Assembly: GCA_039584255.1 (NCBI GenBank)
Contig: JBDGYE010000084.1
Location: 1-20,763 of the forward strand
Length of the DNA stretch: 20,763 bases
DNA from: JBDGYE01 sp039584255
GTDB taxonomy: Bacteria > Gemmatimonadota > Gemmatimonadetes > Palauibacterales > Palauibacteraceae
Direction: 5' to 3'
Shown one piece after another: positions 6,909 through 15,408 of the stretch; the stretch's first letter is position 1, and every line of letters begins with the position of its first letter. Under the pieces are notes generated by a model, which had not been told where the DNA came from, made no database searches, and saw nothing but the letters and a program-made list of their open reading frames with translations. The position numbers and the translations under genes were made by a program.

Positions 6909-9261
6909 CTAAAAAAGCCTTCCGAATCGGAAGTGAAGCTGCCAGCCGGGATCGGGTCGTCCCACGACGTCCCGGCGGTCGAAGCCATACGCGTAGTCGA
7001 GTCCGATGGGACCGAACGGTGTCAGGAGACTGACTCCTAACCCGGTACCCACCAGAAGGTCCGTCGGATTGAACTCCGATGACGTGGCCCAAGTGTTTCC
7101 GGCATCGACGAACGCGCTCGCGAAGATGTTGTCCGTGAGCTTGACGCCGAACGTGGCGCTCGTAGTGAAGAAGGATTCGCCTACCCTGGCTAGACTGTTC
7201 ACAGGCGCGTTGCGGGGCACGTGCCCGAAGGGCGTCACCGTTGCCTCCTCATACCCGCGGAGCTGGTTGCCCACTTGGGTGCCTCCCACATAGAACCGCT
7301 CCACGAAGAACGGGTTGCTTCCGAAGATGAGCCCTGCCCGGAAGGAGAGCCCGGCCACGAGCTCGATCGGGACCTTTCCCGGTCCCCCACCGATCCGGCC
7401 TACGTTGGCGAACCATTCGCTCGCCAGGTCCCACTTGTTGTAATCGCCGTCGCCTCCCAGGAATCCTCCGGTCTTCCTGAAGCTCACCGAGTTCCTGTTG
7501 CCCGACGTCGGAAAGAGCCCTCCGCCGCGAGTGTCGCGAACGAAACGCAGGGATACGGTGCTTCGGGTTCCCTGGGTGATGAGTCCTTCGGAGCTCGGCC
7601 CGATTCCGAAAGCGTCTAAGTCGTCGACCTCGTCGCGGAACAGCGAGTACCCGGCGAAGAAGCGCGCACCGCGGAGCCGGAAGATCGGGATTCCGAACTC
7701 GAGGAAGCCTCCTGTCTGACGCCGGGTGCCCAGATTGAACGTCTGGAACTGGTCACGCGAGCTCTGGAGGCCCACGGTGGCGCTGTAACGAGTCCCCAGT
7801 ATCTCCGGATCGGAGTAGCTAATCTCGATGTCCTGTGACCTGCGTCCGAACAGCCACCTGAAGTGTCCTACCTTCGCCTGCCCGAAGAGGTTTGGCTGGT
7901 CGTATCCGATGAACCCCGCGAGACCCGTCGACGCCGCCGCGGACAGACCGAAGTTGACGTTGCCGGTCTGCTTCTCCTTCACCCGATACACCAGGTCGAT
8001 GTCCCCATCGTCCCGTGGCTTGATCTGGATCGCCTCGTCCGGGGGAAGCGTCTCGAAGAACCCTAGCGATTGCATGTTCCGAATGCTCTGGATAAGCAGC
8101 TGCTGGGAGTAGACGTCTCCCGGAAGCGTCAGCAGCACCTTTCTGATCACGCGGTCGTGGGTGTAATCGTTGCCTACGATCTCGACCGTTCGAATGTAGG
8201 CCGGCTGCCCCTCGATGATCATCCACTGCGTATCCACCAGAGGCTGCCCTCCGACGCTGTCCGGTGGGCTACGTTTCAAGTCCGGGATCACACGAACCTG
8301 TAAGTATCCCGCGTCTCGGTACAGATCGGCCACGTCCTGGGTAGCCTTCTCGAAGGAGGACTGATCAAAGGCAGGTAAGCCGCGCTCGGCGATCTTCTCT
8401 TCGGTGAGGGAGCCATCACGGACCGTCTCGAAGAACTCCTCCAGCTGCGAGCTCGGAAACCGGCTGTTTCCCGTGACGTCGAACGATCTCAGCAGGTACT
8501 GAGGGCCCTCGCGCACCCGGATCTCGATCCGTCCCTTCCCCGAGATCGTGTCCACGACGACTGTGTCCCCGAGCACTTCGACGTCGATGTATCCGTGCTC
8601 TCCGTAATAGGCCGGTATCCGATCGGTCAGGTCGAGGCGGTACTCGTCCTGGTGCAGCTCGCCGGGCTTGAACCAGAAGAAGCCCTCCTCGACGGTCTGC
8701 ATCGTCCCGCGCAGCTGGGCGTCTGAGGTCCAACTGGTCGAGCCCGCTGGGGTCGGGGGTGAGCACGGTGTCGACCTCCGACTGAGGGAAGCCCTCGTCG
8801 CTCAGAAGTGCCCTGATCATCGTCTGCGCACGGGCGATCTTCGCTGGATCTATGGCCGTGCCTCCCACCAGGCCGATCGTGTCGACGACTGATTTCTCCT
8901 TTACGTGGCGGAGTCCCTCGAACCGGTAGGCACCGATGATAGGCCGCTCCACGACTTCGAGGTAGAAGATCGCGGGCGTCGCGCGGGTAACGAGGACGCG
9001 CACGTCCGAGAACTCACCCGTAGCGAAGAGGCGTCGGATGGCATCCTGGAGGTCAGGGCCGTTGACGACCTCCCCCACCCGCAACTGTGAGATGCGTCGG
9101 ATTCCGGTCTCAGAGAACCTCTGGGCGCCGCTCACGACGATGCTGTCCACGCGAACGGCCAGCAGTGTTTCCGGCGGTTCCTGTCCCAATAATGGAGCGA
9201 CCCTCGCCACCGGGAGCATGGCGAGGGCCAGCCATAGGACTCTTATCGGACTGCGTTTCAC
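6909..9261 (-). CDS. bamA: Outer-membrane protein assembly factor BamA (reading frame broken near 8722-8727)
   Basis: BamA is the Omp85 barrel that folds and inserts outer-membrane proteins. The 5' frame starts at a GTG (9261) overlapping the clpC stop as GTGA. It has a signal peptide (MKRSPIRVLWLALAML to about residue 26), a first POTRA domain (VDSIVVSGAQRFSE...) and part of a second, ending SGLDQLDLR at codon 180. The remainder is in another frame, from SDAQLRGTMQTVEEGFFWF (codon at 8726). It covers further POTRA domains and the barrel to the C-terminal HFRFGRLF, with Phe last as in BAM substrates. Roughly 20-25 residues that normally join these blocks (the EGxRVxI...GNxxF strand region) are absent. 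The missing sequence and the frame change coincide. BamA is normally essential, so I keep it as a gene; a sequencing or assembly deletion, or a second intact copy elsewhere, are the likely explanations. Confidence 0.88.
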
Positions 9262-11723
9262 TTGGCGGATGAATGCGAAACCGCTCGAAATTCGAGGGAC
9301 TCGGCGTCCGCCGCTACGTCCACCGCGATCTCGTCACCCGGAGCGAATTCCGCCATCAGGATCTTCTCTGAGAGCGCGTCCTCCACATACCTCTGGATTG
9401 TCCGTTTCAGGGGACGCGCTCCGAACTTGGTATCATATCCCCGCTCTACCATGAACTCCACAGCCGCATCGCTGAGCCGCAGCGTGAGTTCCTCCTCCGC
9501 CAGCCGGCCCTGGACCTCGCGGAGCATGATGTGAACGATCTCTCCGATTTGCTCCTTCGAGAGCGGATGGAAGACGATCACTTCGTCCAGCCGGTTCAGG
9601 AACTCCGGTGTGAACGTCCGGTCGATTTCTTCCCTGACCCGCTCGGCCATCCTCTCGTAGTCGGCAAGGACGTCCCCAGAAGTGAACCCGAGTCCGGAGC
9701 TGGAGGCGATATCCCGCGCGCCGACATTCGAAGTCATAATCAGCACGGCGTTCTTGAAGTCGATCACACGGCCGTAGTTGTCCGTCAGCCTGCCCTCGTC
9801 AAGCACCTGGAGCAGGATGTTGAACACGTCCGGGTGTGCCTTCTCGATCTCGTCCAGCAGCACGACGCTGTATGGTCGGCGCCGGACAGCCTTGGTAAGG
9901 GCGCCGCTGTCCTCGTAGCCAACGTAGCCGGGTGGCGCTCCGATAAGGCGGCTCACCGAGAACTTCTCCATGTACTCGGACATGTCTACCCGGATGAGCG
10001 CCTGCTCGTCGGCAAACAGGAACTTCGCGAGCTGCCTGGCCAACTCTGTCTTTCCGACGCCGGTAGGCCCGCAGAATACAAATGAGCCGATAGGCCGATC
10101 GGGGTCCTTCAGGCCGGCGCGCGTCCGCCGGATGGCGCGGCTGATCGCCGTAATCGCCTCGTCCTGACCCACCACGCTCTCGTGGAGCTCTTCCTCCATG
10201 CGAAGCAGCCGTTCCGACTCCTCCTCCTGGAGACGCTGCACGGGAATGCCCGTCCAGCGCGAGACGATGAAGGCGATCTGCTCTTCGTCCACGACCGGTC
10301 GGAGCTCGCGCTGCTGCTTCTCCCATTCCTCCTGGGTGCGGCGAATCTCGCCTTGCAGCTCCTTCTCTCGATCGCGGAGGATGGCGGCCCGCTCGAAGTC
10401 CTGGTTGCGGATGGCCTCGTCCTTCGTGGCGCCGAGGTCCTCTTGCTCTTCACGAAGCTGCTGCACCTCTGGCGGAGGCACCTGCGCGCCGAGACGAGAA
10501 CGGGCGCCGGCTTCGTCAACGACGTCGATTGCCTTGTCGGGAAGGAACCTGTCCGTGATGTACCGGTCGGCGAGCCTGGTCGCGGCGACCAGGGATTCAT
10601 CCGGAATCGCGACCCCGTGGTGATCCTCGTAGTTCTGCCTCAGTCCCTTGAGGATCGCAATGGCCTCCTCGACGGTAGGCGGTTCCACGATCACTGTCTG
10701 GAAGCGTCGCTCCAGGGCTCCATCCTTCTCGATGTGCTTCCGGTACTCGTTAAGCGTAGAGGCCCCCACGCACTGTAGTTCGCCCCGGGCAAGAGCCGGC
10801 TTGAGCATGTTCGAGGCATCGATCGCCCCCTCTGCGGCACCGGCCCCCACCAGAGTGTGGAGCTCGTCGATGAACAGGATGATTCCCTTGTTCTGGGAGA
10901 TCTCGTTTACGATGGCTTTCAGCCGTTCCTCGAACTGGCCCCGGTACTTGGTACCGGCGATGACCGCCGCCATGTCCAGGGCGAGGACTCGGTGCTCCTT
11001 CAGACTGTCGGGCACGTCGCCTCGCACGATCTTGGACGCGAGCCCCTCCACGATGGCCGTCTTTCCCACCCCCGGCTCACCGATCAGGACCGGATTGTTC
11101 TTCTTCCGGCGCGACAGCACCTCCATGACCCGCTCGATCTCCGCCGCCCGGCCGATCGTGGGATCGAGCCTCCCTTCCCGAGCCAGGTCCGTCAGGTCAC
11201 GGCAGAAGTGATCCAGCGCCGGGGTCTTGGACTTCGATTCCGCTCTCGCCGCCCCGGGCGTGGCCGCCCCCTCGTCCCCGGCCATCTCGGTCCCGAGCAG
11301 CTTGAGCATCTCGGCCCTGGCCTCCTCGAGGCCGATGCCGAGCTCGCCCAGCACCTTGGCGGCCAGACCCTTCTCCTCGCGAAGCAGGCCCAGGAGAAGG
11401 TGCTCGGTGCCCACGTAGCTGTGATTGAGCTCGCGGGCTTCAGCCATGGCGTACTCGAGCACCTTCTTGGCGCGAGTCGTGTACGGGAGCTCCCCTATCG
11501 CCGCAGTGGACTTACCGGGTCGAATGTTCTCCTCGACAAGCCGGAGCAGGTCGTCGAGATCCGCGGCGAGGCTTCTTAGAACTTCGGCCGCCACGCCGTC
11601 TCCTTCCCGGATCAGCCCCAACAGGATGTGCTCGGTTCCGACGTAGTCGTGCTGAAGGCGCACGGCCTCCTCGCGAGCCATCGCCAGCACCTTCCGAACG
11701 CGATCGGTGAAGTTGTAGTTCAT
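9258..11723 (-). CDS. clpC: ATP-dependent Clp protease ATP-binding subunit ClpC
   Basis: ClpC is a hexameric AAA+ unfoldase that feeds substrates to ClpP. The 821-residue product is full length. It has two N-terminal Clp_N repeats (about 3-70 and 78-145, each with YVGTEHxLLGL). The first AAA domain has Walker A GEPGVGKT at 215-222 and FIDELHTLVGAG. A middle coiled coil carries a UVR-like motif (NQDFERAAILRDREKELQ). The second AAA domain has Walker A GPTGVGKT at 552-559 and a conserved C-terminal domain. The short middle domain and paired N repeats make it ClpC rather than ClpB. The GLGF loop after SSNV..SSS is the expected ClpP-contact element. It follows mcsB by 30 bases and its stop overlaps the bamA GTG. 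In Firmicutes the N-domain binds phosphoarginine marks placed by McsB; the same role is inferred here. Confidence 0.97.
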   Translation of the reverse strand: MNYNFTDRVRKVLAMAREEAVRLQHDYVGTEHILLGLIREGDGVAAEVLRSLAADLDDLLRLVEENIRPGKSTAAIGELPYTTRAKKVLEYAMAEARELNHSYVGTEHLLLGLLREEKGLAAKVLGELGIGLEEARAEMLKLLGTEMAGDEGAATPGAARAESKSKTPALDHFCRDLTDLAREGRLDPTIGRAAEIERVMEVLSRRKKNNPVLIGEPGVGKTAIVEGLASKIVRGDVPDSLKEHRVLALDMAAVIAGTKYRGQFEERLKAIVNEISQNKGIILFIDELHTLVGAGAAEGAIDASNMLKPALARGELQCVGASTLNEYRKHIEKDGALERRFQTVIVEPPTVEEAIAILKGLRQNYEDHHGVAIPDESLVAATRLADRYITDRFLPDKAIDVVDEAGARSRLGAQVPPPEVQQLREEQEDLGATKDEAIRNQDFERAAILRDREKELQGEIRRTQEEWEKQQRELRPVVDEEQIAFIVSRWTGIPVQRLQEEESERLLRMEEELHESVVGQDEAITAISRAIRRTRAGLKDPDRPIGSFVFCGPTGVGKTELARQLAKFLFADEQALIRVDMSEYMEKFSVSRLIGAPPGYVGYEDSGALTKAVRRRPYSVVLLDEIEKAHPDVFNILLQVLDEGRLTDNYGRVIDFKNAVLIMTSNVGARDIASSSGLGFTSGDVLADYERMAERVREEIDRTFTPEFLNRLDEVIVFHPLSKEQIGEIVHIMLREVQGRLAEEELTLRLSDAAVEFMVERGYDTKFGARPLKRTIQRYVEDALSEKILMAEFAPGDEIAVDVAADAESLEFRAVSHSSAK

Positions 11724-11753
11724 CCGGCCCCCGGCGGATCAAGGTCCGCCTGC

Positions 11754-12872
11754 TCAGTCCTCCATTTCGTCCGTCGGCGTCCCGGTGTGGTCGCCCTCTG
11801 CATCGGCGGCGAACCCCTCCCGCACGAAGCTCGCCCTGCAGACATCCGCCTCGGCCTCCTCGAGCCGCCCCCCGGCCGCGCGCTCGAGATGGGACGTCTG
11901 CCCTAAGACCATGATTTCGTTGAGCGTCTCTACCCTGGGTGTCTGGAGAAGTTTCAGAGAAACGCCCAGCCTGACGCCCGACAGGAGATTGACCATTTCT
12001 TCAGCGCTCAGACTGCGAGCGTGGCGCAGGATTCCGTAGGCACGCCACACCTTGTCCTCGAGAACTGCCGGCGCCTCGCGGAGCAAAACCGAGCGGGCAC
12101 TCTTCTCGTATTCGATGACCTTCCCCGCGATACGGGCCAGGTGGTCTATCAGATCCTCCTCACTCTTGCCTAGCGTGGTCTGGTTGGACACCTGGAAGAA
12201 GTTGCCCACGACCTCCGAGCCCTCGCCATACAGTCCACGGTACGTCAGGCCCACCTGCGAGATGCCCTGAAGGACCTTGCTGATCTCCTTCGTGAGAACG
12301 AGGCCCGGCAAGTGCATGAGCACCGAGGCTCGGAGGCCCGTGCCTACATTCGTTGGACACGACGTCAGGAAGCCGAACTCGTGATGGAACGCGTAGGGCA
12401 CCAGAAGTCCGATCTCTTCATCCAGGCTGTCTACCCGCCGCCAGGTTCTGTCGAGCTGGAAGCCGCTGGCCAGGGCCTGCATGCGCAGATGGTCCTCCTC
12501 GTTCACCATGAGTCCGAGCGGTTCGCTCCGCGACAGCACCAAGGCTGCGCCGGCGAGAGGCGGCGCCTCCTCCGTTCCGACCAGCTCCGGGCTCACGAGG
12601 TGGCGCTCCCTGAGAAGCGTCCGGTCCGCGGCTCCCAGCGAGCCGATCTCCCACATATCCGAGTCTGTCAGAGCATCGCTCTCCCCTGCGGCGGCGAGCA
12701 CGCGCTCCAGGACTAGCTGCCGGTCCTCCGCCGTTGCGCGGATGGGAAAGGGGTATCCCTGGAGATTGCGGGCTGCCCTGACCCGTGTGGACAGAACGAT
12801 CTCGCTTTCGTCCCCGTCGGCGCGGATCCAGCCCAGACCCTGGTCCGTCAGCGGCGCATCTCTCCGAATCAT
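11754..12872 (-). CDS. mcsB: Protein arginine kinase McsB
   Basis: McsB phosphorylates arginine residues of proteins, marking them for ClpCP in organisms where it has been studied. The 372-residue product carries the phosphagen-kinase catalytic fold. It has STRVRAARN (28-36, phosphate-binding arginines), NEEDHLR (124-130, catalytic Glu125), LTSCPTNVGTG (169-179, with conserved Cys172), GEGSE and GNFFQVSNQTTLGKSE for nucleotide binding. It lacks the extra N-terminal domain of creatine and arginine kinases, as expected of McsB. The ATG at 12872 overlaps the mcsA stop as ATGA, which agrees with McsA being its activator. An acidic C-terminal tail (TDEMED) extends past the conserved part. All key residues appear intact, so it should be active. 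Confidence 0.96.
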   Translation of the reverse strand: MIRRDAPLTDQGLGWIRADGDESEIVLSTRVRAARNLQGYPFPIRATAEDRQLVLERVLAAAGESDALTDSDMWEIGSLGAADRTLLRERHLVSPELVGTEEAPPLAGAALVLSRSEPLGLMVNEEDHLRMQALASGFQLDRTWRRVDSLDEEIGLLVPYAFHHEFGFLTSCPTNVGTGLRASVLMHLPGLVLTKEISKVLQGISQVGLTYRGLYGEGSEVVGNFFQVSNQTTLGKSEEDLIDHLARIAGKVIEYEKSARSVLLREAPAVLEDKVWRAYGILRHARSLSAEEMVNLLSGVRLGVSLKLLQTPRVETLNEIMVLGQTSHLERAAGGRLEEAEADVCRASFVREGFAADAEGDHTGTPTDEMED

Positions 12873-13366
12873 TCGGCGCCCTCCAGCTCGTGGATGCGGT
12901 CGCGTAGCTCGGCTGCTGTTTCGAAATCCTCCGTCTCTATCGCACGCTGGAGGCGACGCCGCATGCTGGCGAGCCGGCTGAGGCGGTCACCAACATCTGA
13001 GCTCTCGCTCATGTACAGCTTACCCGAGTGCTGAGCCGATCCGTGGAGGCGGCGCAGGAGCCCCCGGAGCTGCGACTCGAAATGGGCGTAGCACTGTGAG
13101 CAGCCGACCCTTCCCGTCTTCCGGAAGTCCTCCACCATGGTTCCGCAGTAGGGGCATGGCTCACCCGGGCCCTCCACCGAGGGAGCCGACTCACCCTTCC
13201 CCAGCTGGGCCAGGAAGTCCACCAGCGGCACCTTCGGAGCCTCAGTCTCCGACAATCCCTTCTCATCAGCGCAGGTCGAACAGAGATGAACGGTCTTCAT
13301 CTCGCTGTCCTCTATCACCGTGAAGGTGACTTCGGCCGGCCGCTCCCGGCAGTTATCGCACTCCAC
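12869..13366 (-). CDS. mcsA: McsA-like zinc-binding activator of protein arginine kinase (UvrB/UvrC motif protein)
   Basis: McsA activates McsB and helps target substrates. This 165-residue protein shows four Cys pairs: C3/C6 and C29/C32 forming one zinc site, C71/C74 and C89/C92 forming a second. A C-terminal UVR motif follows (about 128-163: LSRLASMRRRLQRAI, EDFETAAELRDRIHELE). The pattern and length match McsA of Firmicutes. The start is a GTG at 13366 preceded by GGAGA at a spacing of five bases, 13 bases after the lolD stop. Its stop overlaps the mcsB start. The UVR motif resembles the one in the ClpC middle domain encoded two genes on. Confidence 0.93.
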   Translation of the reverse strand: MECDNCRERPAEVTFTVIEDSEMKTVHLCSTCADEKGLSETEAPKVPLVDFLAQLGKGESAPSVEGPGEPCPYCGTMVEDFRKTGRVGCSQCYAHFESQLRGLLRRLHGSAQHSGKLYMSESSDVGDRLSRLASMRRRLQRAIETEDFETAAELRDRIHELEGAE

Positions 13367-13379
13367 CGTGCTCTCCGCC

Positions 13380-14126
13380 TTACTCTTGTTCGCCCCCGCT
13401 GGCCGTCCCCACTTGGGCCACCGGCTGGAGGATTCCCCCGGCCAGCCTCAGAATACGATCTGTCTTGTCGGCCAGCGACGGGTTGTGCGTGACTATCACG
13501 AGTGCTGTTCCATGCTCTGTCACGAGCTCGAACAGCACATCGTGCAGTCTCTCGCTCGTATCGTTGTCCAGGTTACCCGACGGCTCATCGGCCAGCAAGA
13601 CGGGTGGTTCGTTGGCGAGCGCACGTGCGACAGCCACCCGTTGCTGCTCGCCGCCGGAGAGCTTGGACGGCCGATGTCCGGCCCGGTCCCGCAGGCCGAT
13701 CGTCTCCAGCAGTTCCATCGCTCGCCGGCGGGCCCTGGTTCGTGGCGTCCCGGCGATCAGCTGCGGCATCATCACGTTCTCCAGGGCGGAGAAGTCGCGA
13801 AGCAGGTGGTGGAACTGAAAGACGAAGCCGACGTAGCGGTTCCGGACGCGGGCCAGCTCGACGTCATCCAGCTCCGCCAGGCCACGGCCTCCGAGAGACA
13901 CATCGCCCCGAGTCGGCATATCGAGTCCGCCCAAGATGTGAAGGAGGGTCGACTTGCCGGATCCACTGGGGCCGACGATGGCGACCGTTTCTCCCGGCGC
14001 GACCAGCAGGTCCACTCCTCGCAGAACGCGGATGTCACCGCCGTCGACACCGGCGAACGTCCGGTGCACCTCGTGGGCCACGACGGCAGCGCCGTTCGCG
14101 TCGGGCACGCCGACCGCCTCACTCAT
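13380..14126 (-). CDS. lolD: ABC transporter ATP-binding protein of the lipoprotein-releasing (LolD/MacB) type
   Basis: This 248-residue protein is the ATPase partner of the permease encoded just upstream. Together they are expected to release lipoproteins from the inner membrane for transport to the outer membrane. Visible motifs are Walker A GPSGSGKST (52-60), the Q-loop in VGFVFQFHHLL, the signature LSGGEQQRVAVARAL, Walker B PVLLADEPSGNLD and the H-loop VTHN. The FQFHHLLRDF segment after the Q-loop is typical of LolD. The ATG at 14126 overlaps the permease stop by 8 bases. About 15 N-terminal residues (to GAAVVAHEV) precede the usual domain start. MacB/FtsE-type ATPases are close relatives; the assignment leans on the neighbouring permease. 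Confidence 0.92.
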   Translation of the reverse strand: MSEAVGVPDANGAAVVAHEVHRTFAGVDGGDIRVLRGVDLLVAPGETVAIVGPSGSGKSTLLHILGGLDMPTRGDVSLGGRGLAELDDVELARVRNRYVGFVFQFHHLLRDFSALENVMMPQLIAGTPRTRARRRAMELLETIGLRDRAGHRPSKLSGGEQQRVAVARALANEPPVLLADEPSGNLDNDTSERLHDVLFELVTEHGTALVIVTHNPSLADKTDRILRLAGGILQPVAQVGTASGGEQE

Positions 14127-15408
14127 GACGGATCGCCTCCACCGGCGTGTAGTCGGCCGCGCGACGGGCCGGATAGATCGTCGCCAGGAACGAGATCGCC
14201 AGAGATGCCACCACGATGAGACCGACGTCCGCCACGTTTACGTCTACGGGAAGCCGGTCTATGAAGTAGACGTCTCCGGGTAGCGTGATGAACTCGTAGC
14301 GGTCCAGGAGCCATGACAGCACCAGCCCCAGCGACGTGCCCACGGTCGTGCCGACCATCCCGATTACCGTTCCCTGGAAAACGAACACCCGCGTGATGTC
14401 AGAGGCCGTCAGGCCCATGGCCCTGAGAATGCCGATCTCGCGGATCTTGTCGGCAACGACCATGATCAGCGTCGAGACGATGTTGAACGAGGCCACGAGT
14501 ACGATGAGCAGAAGAATCACACCCATGGCGAACTTCTCGAGCTTCAGGGCCGAGAAGAGATTGGCGTTCTGACGCTGCCAGTCGTCTACCGTGTAGGGAA
14601 AGCCGAGGCTTTCGCGGAGCCGCGCGGCGACCTCGCCGGAATTCCACGGATCCTGAACGTTGAACTCGACACCGGTAACGGAAGAGTCCAAGCGAAGGAG
14701 ACTCTGGGCCGATTCCAGGTCCACGTACGCGAACTTGGTGTCGTATTGATGGAGCCCTGTCTCGAAGATGCCCGTGACTTCGTACAGGCGCAGCTGCGGC
14801 TGGATGCCTGTGGGGGTGAGCTCGGCGCCCTGGAACGAAACGACGGTGACGTTCCTGCCCGGATAGAGCTGGAGTCGATCGGCCAGGCTCGCTCCTAGGA
14901 CGATCCCCGGACGCCCCGAATCGGTCTCGCCGAACGGCATTCTACCGGTGATCAGCTTCTCGTCGATCTCGGTGATCTCAAGGGCCACAGAGTCGTTTGG
15001 CAGGCCACGGAGAACCGCGCCTTCGGAGTAGCTACGCCCCGGGACGTTCAAGCCGACCTCTGTATATACGAAAGGAGCGGCCGCCGTTACCTCGACATCT
15101 CTCTTGACCCGGTCCAGGACCAATTGCCAGCCGTCCATCCGGACGGCTTCGCCGATCTCCAGCACCATGCCGTGGGCACTGGCCCCCAGGATCTTCTCCC
15201 GAAGATCCGCCTGGAGCCCGGACATGACCCCGATTACCACGATCAGGGCCATCACGCCGACGGACACGCCTCCGATGGCGATGATCGTGATGAGAGAGAG
15301 GAAGCCCCGGCCGCGGCGACTGGACAGGTAGCGCCGCGCCATGAACCAGTGCAGTGCGCGATCGGTACGATCGCGGCGGCTGCCGGACACCCGCTCAGAC
15401 TCCTTCAT
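14119..15408 (-). CDS. lolC: Lipoprotein-releasing ABC transporter permease, LolC/LolE family
   Basis: This 429-residue permease has the LolC/E layout. A first membrane helix follows the motif MARRYLSSRRGRGFLSLIT (about 23-60). A large periplasmic MacB_PCD-type domain spans about 70-290. Three further helices lie near 295-320 (GVILLLIVLVASFNIVSTL), 340-370 and 388-410, and the protein ends in YPARRAADYTPVEAIRHE. KIREIGILRAMG after helix 2 is the coupling segment that meets LolD. Only one permease gene is present, so the complex may be a homodimer, as proposed for LolF-type systems, or the partner lies elsewhere. The ATG at 15408 overlaps lysS by 14 bases with GAGA ahead of it. Confidence 0.93.
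   Translation of the reverse strand: MKESERVSGSRRDRTDRALHWFMARRYLSSRRGRGFLSLITIIAIGGVSVGVMALIVVIGVMSGLQADLREKILGASAHGMVLEIGEAVRMDGWQLVLDRVKRDVEVTAAAPFVYTEVGLNVPGRSYSEGAVLRGLPNDSVALEITEIDEKLITGRMPFGETDSGRPGIVLGASLADRLQLYPGRNVTVVSFQGAELTPTGIQPQLRLYEVTGIFETGLHQYDTKFAYVDLESAQSLLRLDSSVTGVEFNVQDPWNSGEVAARLRESLGFPYTVDDWQRQNANLFSALKLEKFAMGVILLLIVLVASFNIVSTLIMVVADKIREIGILRAMGLTASDITRVFVFQGTVIGMVGTTVGTSLGLVLSWLLDRYEFITLPGDVYFIDRLPVDVNVADVGLIVVASLAISFLATIYPARRAADYTPVEAIRHE

Noticed and set aside
8416..9261. Separate POTRA-only gene upstream of a separate barrel gene
   Set aside because: The two frames carry consecutive parts of one BamA, and the first continues past the junction only as low-complexity out-of-frame sequence.
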